A stretch of DNA of 64,000 nucleotides, taken from Fimbriimonadaceae bacterium (GTDB lineage: Bacteria; Armatimonadota; Fimbriimonadia; Fimbriimonadales; Fimbriimonadaceae). This document shows positions 1 to 7,670 of the stretch, one piece after another. Below the pieces are notes generated by a model, which saw nothing but the letters and a program-made list of their open reading frames with translations, had not been told where the DNA came from and did no database searches. Where the stretch lies: assembly GCA_019187105.1 (NCBI GenBank), contig JABAQM010000001.1, positions 1,922,001-1,986,000 on the forward strand. The letters run 5' to 3'. The position numbers and the translations under genes were made by a program. Each line of letters opens with the position of its first letter. Position 1 is the first letter of the stretch.

Positions 1-732
1 CGGGCAAGCCAGCAGGCGCAGTTGGCGGAGGCGGAATGGCAGGCTGCAGCAGCGGCGCTCAATAATCTGATCGGCGCCGGGGCCGATGGGCCAATCCAAC
101 CAAAGGCTTTGGAGTTTGTGCCTGCGCCGGTGGATGAAGCCGGGCTGGTAGCGGCCGCGCTCGAAAACCATCCCGGACCCGCGGTTCTCGCTGCGGAACG
201 ATCGGCTTTTGACATGGAGGCCCGACTGGCGAAGGCGGAAGGTAACCCAGACATCAGCCCTCAGTTTCGAATGGAGAGCTTCACGCGCGAGCCGAGACAA
301 GGGGGATTTGGCATCGCGATAAAGATTCCGATTATCGATTACGGCGCCAGGAGGAACCGGATCCTGCAAGCAGAGGAGTCTGCGCGAGCGCAGGAACTGC
401 GACTGACTGCGGCCCGGAATCAAGTGCGGCTTGGCATCTCCCAGGCGGTGTTTCGCTTGCGTGCAGCAGAAACCCTGCTGCGAGAGTTCAAAGATGGGAT
501 GATGGATGAAGCGAAGCAGCTCTTCGAGGCGACCCAGCGGGGATTCCAGCTCGGTCAGTCCACGATAACGGCGTTACTCGAAGCGCAGCGTACCTATCGC
601 ACCGTCGAAACCGAGTATATCGATGCCCTGGTTTCGCATCATCAAGCAAAGGCGCAGCTCGACCGTGCGGTTGGAACGCTTCCGGAAGACCAACTTCCCA
701 CCGAACTTAGAAAGAAGGAGGTACGTCGATGA
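1..732 (+). CDS. TolC-family outer-membrane efflux protein, C-terminal part
   Basis: This is the end of an outer-membrane channel of the TolC/CusC/CzcC family, which would carry substrate from an RND pump across the outer membrane. The frame is open from base 1, so the start lies outside the window; the visible 243 residues cover the second half of the long helical repeat. The sequence is rich in Ala, Gln, Glu and Arg, with heptad-like helices and the pattern of a TolC barrel strand near residues 90-120 (GFGIAIKIPIIDYGARRNRI), as expected for the family's C-terminal repeat. The stop codon overlaps the next start as ATGA, and the next gene is the adaptor, so the three genes form one efflux operon. 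The substrate cannot be told from this subunit alone. Confidence 0.88.
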   Translation, partial: RASQQAQLAEAEWQAAAAALNNLIGAGADGPIQPKALEFVPAPVDEAGLVAAALENHPGPAVLAAERSAFDMEARLAKAEGNPDISPQFRMESFTREPRQGGFGIAIKIPIIDYGARRNRILQAEESARAQELRLTAARNQVRLGISQAVFRLRAAETLLREFKDGMMDEAKQLFEATQRGFQLGQSTITALLEAQRTYRTVETEYIDALVSHHQAKAQLDRAVGTLPEDQLPTELRKKEVRR

Positions 733-2384
733 GCGTGATGACTGCCGGAAGCGGCCGTAATTGGAGGCCCCTCCTTGTCTTAGCTGGATTCCTGGTGATC
801 GTCGGAGGTTCCGCCCTCCTCCTATCGAAGAGGCAGCCGAGCGTCGCTTCGAAGCCGAAGGAGCAAACGCTGACGGTGCCGGAAGGTGAGGCAGGGAAAG
901 TTGGCGATCTCGTCGTCACCCAGGAAGCCATCAAGCTTGCCGAAATCACGATCAAGCCGGTAGCGAGTCAGCTGGTGGCGGAGAAGATCGAGGTCAGCGG
1001 CGTGGTTCAGGCTGGTGGAGACCAACTGGTCAAAGTGACGCCTCCTGTCGCCGGCAAGGTCGTGAGGCTCTTGGCTGGTCAAGGCGACTCGGTCAAGGCT
1101 GGACAAACGCTCGCCGTACTTGAAAGTTCCGATCTCGCCGCCGCCCAGGCAGCCTATCGGCAGGCATCAGCCAGACTGGCTGCCGCCAGAGTTCACCTGG
1201 CGCGGCAGCGGGAGCTGGCCAAGCTCGGCCAGTTCGGCAAGCCCCAGGTTGAAGAGGCACGGACCAGGGCGGTTGAGGCGGATCGGGACGTTCATGAGGC
1301 GGATCACCACTTGGCGGAGGAACAGACGAAGCTTGCCGAGGCGGAAAGCGAGCGTCAGGGCCTTGTCAGTCTCCTCGGGCAGGCGAGGGCCGAATTGGAA
1401 GTTGCCAAGGCGAGGCTCGACCGTGCCGAAATCGCCTACAAGGAAGAATTGATCGCCAAGCAGGAATACGAGCGCATCGTCGCGGACCACAAGAAGGCGG
1501 TTGCGGACGTCGAGGTCGCGGTGTCCAAGCTCGGCCAGGGGGACGCGCGCATCAAGGGCGCCCGGGCTCGGGTCGAGGCGGCGGAGGGGGAACTCGAACT
1601 CGCCCAGCGGCGCGCCAAGATCGTCGGAGAGTCCCTTAATCGCGAGGAAAAAGTCTATTCAGGACGATTCCTCACCAACAGGGAAGTTGTCGAGGCCGAG
1701 TCCGCGGTCAGGCTAGCCCAAGTCGAAGCAAACGGTGCGGTGGACGCGGTTCGGCTGCTTGGCGGCACACCGGGCAGCGGCAACACCCTTCGGATGGTGA
1801 GCCCGATTTCGGGCAAGGTTCAGGAACGGACGGCAACCCTCGGAGAGACCATTGATTCCGAGCACGCTGCGTTCACCGTGGTGAACCTGGACCGCGTCTG
1901 GGCACAGCTGGCGATCTCGCCAGACAACCTGCCGGCAATCCGGGTTGGCGACCGGGTTACTCTCGCATCTGAGGCGGCTCCGGGGCGTACGTTTGGTGGC
2001 GTTATCCTATCGATAGGAACCGCGGCAGACGAGACAACTCGGTCCGTCAGCGTGCGCACCGCACTCGACAATCCCAACGACCTCCTGCGACCCGGCTCCT
2101 TTGTCACCGGCGAAGTTGTAACCGATGTTCGCAGGGAGCGGGTTACCGTTCCCTCGGGCGCGGTCCAAGACCATACTGGCCGACCCACCGTGTACGTGTC
2201 CGCCGGTAAGCCCGGCGCCTTCGAAGTCCGGCATGTGAAGCTCGGAATCAAGGGTGAGAACTGGCAGGAAATCACGGACGGCCTCAAGCCAGGTGAGCAG
2301 ATCGCGGCAAGCGGAACCTTTTATCTGAAGTCGGAAGCCCTCAAGGACTCGCTGTCGGATGGTTGCTGCGCACCGGGAGGGTAG
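729..2384 (+). CDS. RND efflux periplasmic adaptor (CzcB/CusB, HlyD family)
   Basis: This is the membrane-fusion subunit linking the inner-membrane pump to the TolC-like channel. The 551-residue protein has an N-terminal membrane anchor (about residues 13-34), a lipoyl/barrel-sandwich half with GKVVRLLAGQGDSVKAGQ near residue 115, an unusually long coiled-coil hairpin (about residues 140-330, very rich in Ala, Glu, Lys and Arg), the second lipoyl half (PISGKVQERTATLGE) and a beta-barrel plus membrane-proximal domain. The C-terminus ends in CCAPGG, two adjacent cysteines that could touch metal. A strong AAGGAGG lies seven bases before the ATG, which overlaps the upstream stop. It is typical of heavy-metal exporters; no separate metal-binding N-terminal domain is seen. 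Confidence 0.92.
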   Translation: MSVMTAGSGRNWRPLLVLAGFLVIVGGSALLLSKRQPSVASKPKEQTLTVPEGEAGKVGDLVVTQEAIKLAEITIKPVASQLVAEKIEVSGVVQAGGDQLVKVTPPVAGKVVRLLAGQGDSVKAGQTLAVLESSDLAAAQAAYRQASARLAAARVHLARQRELAKLGQFGKPQVEEARTRAVEADRDVHEADHHLAEEQTKLAEAESERQGLVSLLGQARAELEVAKARLDRAEIAYKEELIAKQEYERIVADHKKAVADVEVAVSKLGQGDARIKGARARVEAAEGELELAQRRAKIVGESLNREEKVYSGRFLTNREVVEAESAVRLAQVEANGAVDAVRLLGGTPGSGNTLRMVSPISGKVQERTATLGETIDSEHAAFTVVNLDRVWAQLAISPDNLPAIRVGDRVTLASEAAPGRTFGGVILSIGTAADETTRSVSVRTALDNPNDLLRPGSFVTGEVVTDVRRERVTVPSGAVQDHTGRPTVYVSAGKPGAFEVRHVKLGIKGENWQEITDGLKPGEQIAASGTFYLKSEALKDSLSDGCCAPGG

Positions 2385-2387
2385 CGG

Positions 2388-5300
2388 ATGCTAAATCGCG
2401 TTGTCGACTGGTCGATCCAAAACCGCGTCTTCGTGGTGATCGCCTGGCTGGCGATCGCGATCGCGGGCGTTCTCTGTGCGCTTACCCTCCCGATCGACGC
2501 GGTTCCGGACATCTCGGGCAAGCAGGTTGTCATCAATACGGCCGCTCCGGCACTCGGACCTGAGGAAATCGAGCTACAGATCACCCAGCCGCTGGAGACG
2601 ACTCTCAGCGGAATTCCGAGTTCCACGGGGATGCGTTCCATTTCGCAGTTCGGCCTTTCGCAGATCACGGTGATCTTCGATGACCGCACCGACATCTACT
2701 GGGCACGCCAGCAGGTGACCGAGCGGCTAGCGGAAGCCCGCGAGCACCTTCCACCGGGTAGCGATCCCCCGGCTTTGGCGCCGATCGCCACCGGACTTGG
2801 AGAGATCTATTACGTCTTTGTCGAGAGCGATCGGCACTCGCTGATGGAGAAGCGATCGATTCTCGATTGGCAGGTGCGTCCTCGGTTACGAACCGTGCCG
2901 GGAATCATTGAAGTGAATAGCTTCGGTGGTCACGTCAAGCAGTATCAGGTTCTCGCGGACCCTGCGAAACTGCGTTCCCACGGTCTGACGCTGGGCGATC
3001 TCCGAACAGCACTTGAAAAGAACAACCGGAACGCCGGCGGCGCCTATATCCCAAAGGAAAACGAACAGCAAGTTATCCAGGGTGTCGGCTTGGTCCGAAG
3101 CCTGGACGATATCCGTGGCATCGTCCTAGCATCGCGCAACGGTGCCCCCGTATTGGTTGCCGATGTGGCCCGCGTGGAGTTTGGCCATGCTCTTCGCCAA
3201 GGGACCATCACCAAGGACGGAAGGGGCGAAGCCGTTGCCGCCATCGCCGTCATGCTGATGGGTGAGAACACCCGCACGGCCACCCAGCTTGTCAAGGCGC
3301 GACTGGAAGAAATCCGCAAGGAGATGCCCGAAGGCATTCGCCTGGATGGCTTCTTGGATCGGACCGTGCTGGTCAATGACACCCTGAAAACAGCCGGAAC
3401 GAACTTGGCGGAGGGTGGTCTGCTGGTCATCCTCATTCTGTTCCTGTTCTTGCTTCAGTTCCGGGCGGGCCTGATCGTCAGTTCCGCCATTCCGCTCGCG
3501 ATGCTGTTTGCGATTATCGGAATGAGGTACTTCGGCGTTTCGGCAAACCTGATGTCGCTGGGGGCGATCGACTTTGGGCTCATTGTCGATGCGGCCGTTA
3601 TCATCGTCGAGAACTGCGTCCGCAGACTGGCGATTCAACGGCACGAGGTCGGGCGCGAGCTCACGGACACCGAACGGCTGGAGACCATTCGGAGCGGCAC
3701 CGTGGAGGTGCGCCAGGCTAGTCAGTTTGGCGAACTGATTATCATCGCCGCTTATCTGCCGGTGCTGAGCCTTGTCAGCGTCGAAGGCAAGATGTTTCGG
3801 CCGATGGCACTTACGGTCATCTTTGCCTTGGTCGGCGCGCTCTTGATGTCGGCGACGCTGGTGCCAGCCCTCTGCGCCTATTTCTTGAAGGTCAAGGAGG
3901 ACCGGGAGAATCCGGTCGTCGCATGGCTGCAGCGTGGCTACTTACCCGCCGTTCGCTGGGCCATGCGCTGGCGAGGGCCGTTGGTCGCCGGGGCTGCGGT
4001 CTTCTTCGTTGCCACGGCTCTGCTGTTCCCCAGGCTCGGCGCTGAGTTCCTGCCCAAGCTGGACGAGGGAGCGGTTTCGATCAACCCCGGTTACCTTCCC
4101 GGCATTTCAGTCGAGACGGCGATCGAGCGGGCAACGCTTGCCGAAAGGGTTCTTCTCGAAAAGTTTCCCAACGAAATCGTGAGCGTGGCCACGCGAATTG
4201 GTCGGCCGGATATCGCGACCGACCCCATGTTGCTGTCCCAGCACGACATCTTCGTTCCTCTGAGGCCCAAATCGGAATGGAAGGTTGCCAAGACCAAGCC
4301 TGAGCTGGTCGAAAAGATGCTGGCCGCTTTATCCGACGTTCCCGGCATGAAGGTCGCGGTTACCCAGCCGATCGAGATGCGCATGGCCGAAATGTCGGAG
4401 GGTGTCGGCGTTCGGTCTGAGGTCGGAGCCAAGGTGTTTGGCCCTGAGATGGCGGTTCTGCAGCGGAAGGCGATCGAAGTTGCCGACATCATGCGTGAGA
4501 CGGCCGGCGGCGAGGATGTGTTTGTGGAGGCGACGGCTGGTCTGCCGGTTCTCCAAATCCGAATCAGGCGGGGAGACATCGCCCGGTACGGCCTCAACGT
4601 CAGCGACGTCCAGGACGTCATTGAAACGGCGATCGGCGGCGCCGTTGTCGGCGAGGTCGTCGAGGGAGCGGCCCGTTACGACATGCTCGTGCGCTTTGAA
4701 GACTCCTATCGCGGCAGTCCGGAGGCGATTCGGCGCCTTCCAGTTTATGGAGCCGGAGGGCAGCGAGTCCCTCTTTTCCTGCTGGCTGACGTCGAGAGCC
4801 TCGAAGGCCCGGTGCAGATCAGTCGGGAAACGGGCCAGCGTCGCGTGGTCGTCCAAGCGAACGTTCGCGGTCGGGATCTGGGAAGCTTCGTCCAAGAAGC
4901 AAAGCGCAAGGTCGATGCCGTGGTCAACTTGCCACCGGGCTACCGCATCGAGTGGGGTGGACAGTACGAGCACCTCGAATCCGCTTCGGCGCGACTTATG
5001 ATCGTGGTGCCGGTGACTTTCGGGATCATCTTCCTGCTGCTGTACATCACCTATCGGCGTGTGCTCGATGCCTTGCGCGTGTTCACGGGAATACCGTTTG
5101 CGATCAGCGGTGGAATCCTCGCCCTTTACCTGCGCGGAATGCCGTTCTCGATATCCGCAGGGGTCGGCTTTATTGCACTGTCCGGTATCGCCGTGCTGGC
5201 GGATATGGTGATGGTGCAGACCATTCGCAACAATCTCGACCGGGGAATGGCGCTGCAGCAAGCCGTGGAGCACGCCGCGATCACTCGGCTACGGCCGGTC

Positions 5301-5588
5301 CTGATGACGGCGCTCGTCGCCGCTATCGGCTTCGTGCCAATGGCACTGTCGACCGGTACGGGAGCCGAAGTCCAGAAGCCACTGGCAACGGTTGTCATCG
5401 GAGGCGTTATCACGTCCACGACCTTGACCTTGCTCGTCCTTCCCGCCTTGTACATGCTGATGTCGGGGTGGAAGGGCGGGAACGACACCGGGCACGCGGA
5501 CCCCGCTGAAAGCGGATTGCCCAAGTTCTCGGCTGCTTCTCAGGAGCCGGAGCTGGTCCACAAGCTGGAACCCAAGGAGGTTACATAA
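2388..5588 (+). CDS. Heavy-metal efflux RND pump (CzcA/CusA type)
   Basis: This 1066-residue inner-membrane protein is the proton-driven pump of a heavy-metal efflux (HME) RND complex. It has the family layout of two repeats, each a first helix followed by a large periplasmic loop and five further helices. The fourth helix carries DFGLIVDAAVIIVEN, which matches the Asp/Asp/Glu proton-relay signature specific to the metal-exporting HME branch rather than the drug-exporting branch. Other family landmarks are the N-terminal NRVFVVIAWLAI and the GTGAEVQKPLATVVIGG motif near the end. Length is normal. It starts three bases after the adaptor stop. Cu/Ag versus Zn/Co/Cd specificity is not settled by what can be read here. 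Confidence 0.94.
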   Translation: MLNRVVDWSIQNRVFVVIAWLAIAIAGVLCALTLPIDAVPDISGKQVVINTAAPALGPEEIELQITQPLETTLSGIPSSTGMRSISQFGLSQITVIFDDRTDIYWARQQVTERLAEAREHLPPGSDPPALAPIATGLGEIYYVFVESDRHSLMEKRSILDWQVRPRLRTVPGIIEVNSFGGHVKQYQVLADPAKLRSHGLTLGDLRTALEKNNRNAGGAYIPKENEQQVIQGVGLVRSLDDIRGIVLASRNGAPVLVADVARVEFGHALRQGTITKDGRGEAVAAIAVMLMGENTRTATQLVKARLEEIRKEMPEGIRLDGFLDRTVLVNDTLKTAGTNLAEGGLLVILILFLFLLQFRAGLIVSSAIPLAMLFAIIGMRYFGVSANLMSLGAIDFGLIVDAAVIIVENCVRRLAIQRHEVGRELTDTERLETIRSGTVEVRQASQFGELIIIAAYLPVLSLVSVEGKMFRPMALTVIFALVGALLMSATLVPALCAYFLKVKEDRENPVVAWLQRGYLPAVRWAMRWRGPLVAGAAVFFVATALLFPRLGAEFLPKLDEGAVSINPGYLPGISVETAIERATLAERVLLEKFPNEIVSVATRIGRPDIATDPMLLSQHDIFVPLRPKSEWKVAKTKPELVEKMLAALSDVPGMKVAVTQPIEMRMAEMSEGVGVRSEVGAKVFGPEMAVLQRKAIEVADIMRETAGGEDVFVEATAGLPVLQIRIRRGDIARYGLNVSDVQDVIETAIGGAVVGEVVEGAARYDMLVRFEDSYRGSPEAIRRLPVYGAGGQRVPLFLLADVESLEGPVQISRETGQRRVVVQANVRGRDLGSFVQEAKRKVDAVVNLPPGYRIEWGGQYEHLESASARLMIVVPVTFGIIFLLLYITYRRVLDALRVFTGIPFAISGGILALYLRGMPFSISAGVGFIALSGIAVLADMVMVQTIRNNLDRGMALQQAVEHAAITRLRPVLMTALVAAIGFVPMALSTGTGAEVQKPLATVVIGGVITSTTLTLLVLPALYMLMSGWKGGNDTGHADPAESGLPKFSAASQEPELVHKLEPKEVT

Positions 5589-5592
5589 GACT

Positions 5593-5925
5593 ATGAAACA
5601 CATCGCTATCATCGCCGCGACGGCGGCTCTTGTCCTGGTCGGCTGCGGCAAGGCCGAGGAATCGGCCGGCACCAACAGTGAGTCTTCTGCTGCGACAACG
5701 GCGACTGACGTGCCTAAGGTCATTGCCGTCGCTTACGATGCCGGAACCAAGAAGGTTGGAGACAAGGGTTCCTGCGCCGTTTGCACGATCCAGGAAGGCA
5801 AAGTGAGCGATGACGAGGAAGTAAAGGACGTGCTGGACTACAACGGCAAGACCTATGTCTTTTGCGCTGAAGGCGAGAAGGCGGATTTCATTTCAGATCC
5901 CAAAAAATACACAGGCGGGAAGTAA
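5593..5925 (+). CDS. Small lipoprotein with a YHS-like cysteine motif
   Basis: This 110-residue protein has a lipoprotein signal peptide with lipobox LVGC (Cys18), so it should be anchored in a membrane facing the periplasm. The mature part has SCAVC at about residues 60-64 and NGKTYVFCAEGEKADFISDP near the end, which resembles the YHS/TRASH metal-binding fold (usual form: two Cys early, then YFCSEGCK...DPEKY). The usual last cysteine is replaced by Glu-Lys (FCAEGEK). AAGGAGG at 5574-5580 supports the start, and it follows the pump gene by four bases, so a role as periplasmic metal sensor or metal chaperone for the efflux system is likely. That role is inferred from position and motif only. 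Confidence 0.8.
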   Translation: MKHIAIIAATAALVLVGCGKAEESAGTNSESSAATTATDVPKVIAVAYDAGTKKVGDKGSCAVCTIQEGKVSDDEEVKDVLDYNGKTYVFCAEGEKADFISDPKKYTGGK

Positions 5926-5977
5926 GCCGCGTCGTTCCTCGGATCGCGGTGGGGCATGTTATGATCAGGCAACGGCC

Positions 5978-6208
5978 ATGCCCCATATCATCGTTTACTG
6001 TCCGCGCTTGGAGCGCGAGAAGAAGGTTGCCTGTGTTGCAGCGTTAACCGAGGCCTTCGAGCGCACAACCGGCCATTGTGCCGATATCCTGACGATCCAT
6101 ATCGAAGAGCACTCATACGATAACGTCGCCGTCGGCGGCAAGTTGCTGACGGACGCCTACCCAGAATTGGCGGAAAGGGAGCAGAGGTTTCGAGAGGCAC
6201 AGTCGTAA
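5978..6208 (+). CDS. 4-oxalocrotonate tautomerase-family protein
   Basis: This 76-residue protein belongs to the tautomerase superfamily. Members use an N-terminal proline, exposed after Met removal, as the catalytic base. The start chosen gives MPHIIVYCPRLEREKK, placing Pro at position 2 exactly as required; longer readings from an upstream ATG at 5855 overlap the lipoprotein gene and bury the proline, so they are rejected. The opening resembles small PptA/YdcE-like tautomerases, and the length is typical for them. It lies 52 bases after the lipoprotein gene and 20 bases before the YcaQ-like gene. The substrate is unknown. Confidence 0.85.
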   Translation: MPHIIVYCPRLEREKKVACVAALTEAFERTTGHCADILTIHIEEHSYDNVAVGGKLLTDAYPELAEREQRFREAQS

Positions 6209-6228
6209 TCAAGTAGTATCCTCACGCC

Positions 6229-7404
6229 GTGCCTGGAACCGTGGAGCTCTCCAAAGCCGATGTCCGGCGGGCACTGGTTCGTCACCTCTTTGCACCAGCC
6301 GACAACGCCCTTGCCGTGTTTGAACGCCTGGGCAGCGTGCAATTCGATCCGATTGCGCCGGTTGGCTGCAACCATGACCTGGTCCTGCACTCACGCGTGG
6401 AGAACTATCGGATCGGGGACTGGCAAAAGCTGGCATACGAGGATCGCGCCATTTATGACGGGTGGGATAAGCAGGCGAGTCTCGTTCACTTCGACGGCTG
6501 GCCCATGCGCCGGAACTTCCACGATCTCCACCGCAAGCACTTTGAACATATCTTTGATGGCCACGCCGATGCCGTCCAGGCGATTCTCGACGAGATCTGG
6601 GAACGGGGGCCGCTGATGCCCAAGGAATGCAGCTTCCAGGTGCGAAAGGAGGAGTGGAAGGGATCGTGGCATGGACCGAACGTGGCCAAGCAGACCCTGA
6701 GAGCCTTGTGGCACACGGGCCAGGTGATGACTTCCGGTCGGAAGGGCGGCCACCATGTTTATGATCTCAGCGAGCGGATCGTTCCCCCGCACCTGCCTGC
6801 AATACCGAAGCTGACGGTCGAGGATTTCAAACGGGAGCTTGTGCTGGAGCGCCACCGGGCGATGGGTATCATTCGCCCGACCGCACCCTACGAGGTTTGG
6901 TCCTACGCCGTCTATGCGCCGGCCCGAAAGGTCGCCATCGACGCGCTCGTGGCCAGGGGTGACCTCGTTCAAGTACAAGTCGACAATGTTAAGGCTCACA
7001 CGACTCCAGAGTTCTTAAGCCATCTCGACAAGCCCTCCCTGGAGCCGCGCGTAAGGTTCATCGCCCCCCTGGACCAGTTGCTCTGGGATCGAACCATGGT
7101 CGGACACGTGTTCGACTTCGACTACATCTGGGAGATTTATGTGCCGGAAGCGAAGCGCAAGTGGGGCTATTACGTTCTGCCCGTGCTTTACGGTGATGAC
7201 CTAGTTGCTCGCATCGAGTTCTGGTGCCGTCAGGGGATCTTGGAAATCAAACGGTGGATCCCTGAAACGCCCGATCTCCCAGTAGGATTCTACGAAGAAC
7301 TCGAGCGGTCGCTTCGCTCCTTCGCGGCTTACTGCAGCGCGACCAAGCTCAAACCGGACTCCAGCGTGGAACGGCGAATCAGGGACATTTCCGGTTCCAT
7401 CTGA
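6229..7404 (+). CDS. YcaQ/AlkX-type winged-helix DNA glycosylase
   Basis: This 391-residue protein matches the HTH_42/YcaQ family, of which E. coli YcaQ unhooks DNA interstrand crosslinks. It has an N-terminal winged-helix part, the sequence LGSVQFDPIAPVGCNHDLVL holding the family's catalytic Gln-x-Asp (Q38-F39-D40), then further winged-helix repeats and a conserved PLDQLLWDR region near residue 285. Length is normal. The start is GTG at 6229; an ATG alternative would cut off the QxD helix. It is probably an independent DNA-repair gene, although the frame is close behind the tautomerase. Catalytic action on DNA crosslinks is known for the family and is not proven for this member. Confidence 0.87.
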   Translation: MPGTVELSKADVRRALVRHLFAPADNALAVFERLGSVQFDPIAPVGCNHDLVLHSRVENYRIGDWQKLAYEDRAIYDGWDKQASLVHFDGWPMRRNFHDLHRKHFEHIFDGHADAVQAILDEIWERGPLMPKECSFQVRKEEWKGSWHGPNVAKQTLRALWHTGQVMTSGRKGGHHVYDLSERIVPPHLPAIPKLTVEDFKRELVLERHRAMGIIRPTAPYEVWSYAVYAPARKVAIDALVARGDLVQVQVDNVKAHTTPEFLSHLDKPSLEPRVRFIAPLDQLLWDRTMVGHVFDFDYIWEIYVPEAKRKWGYYVLPVLYGDDLVARIEFWCRQGILEIKRWIPETPDLPVGFYEELERSLRSFAAYCSATKLKPDSSVERRIRDISGSI

Positions 7405-7410
7405 GCGGAC

Positions 7411-7670
7411 CCAGACCGGCGTTCATACGCATTTCATCTGGACCCGCACACTGTCACAACGAGTATCCGATAGCGAACAAGGTCGATCGAGATGGGCGCA
7501 CCACGCTCCTCGTTTGCGGCCATTCGGATTTTCGGTGCCAATTCGAGTTCCTGCGCCAGGACCCGGGATGCACGGATGTTCCTGAGCTCTTCGTGAACGG
7601 CGTTGCCCAGCCCTCCGTGCTGCGGCACGAGGTGCCGGGAAACTCCCGTGTCGAGGTGCGTTGGCCCTAG
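7411..7670 (+). pseudogene. Start-less coding remnant (3' end of an unknown gene)
   Basis: The frame ending at TAG 7668-7670 stays open back into the end of the YcaQ gene but has no ATG, GTG or TTG until its last 30 or so codons. Its last 60 codons look translated: about three quarters have G or C in position 3, less than half in position 2. The end reads plausibly (ELFVNGVAQPSVLRHEVPGN, then SRVEVRWP). The stop shares CTAG with the convergent subtilisin gene, as real genes do elsewhere in this window. It may be the tail of a decayed gene, a gene with a rare ATA/ATT start, or a frameshifted gene. No family was recognised. Confidence 0.4.
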
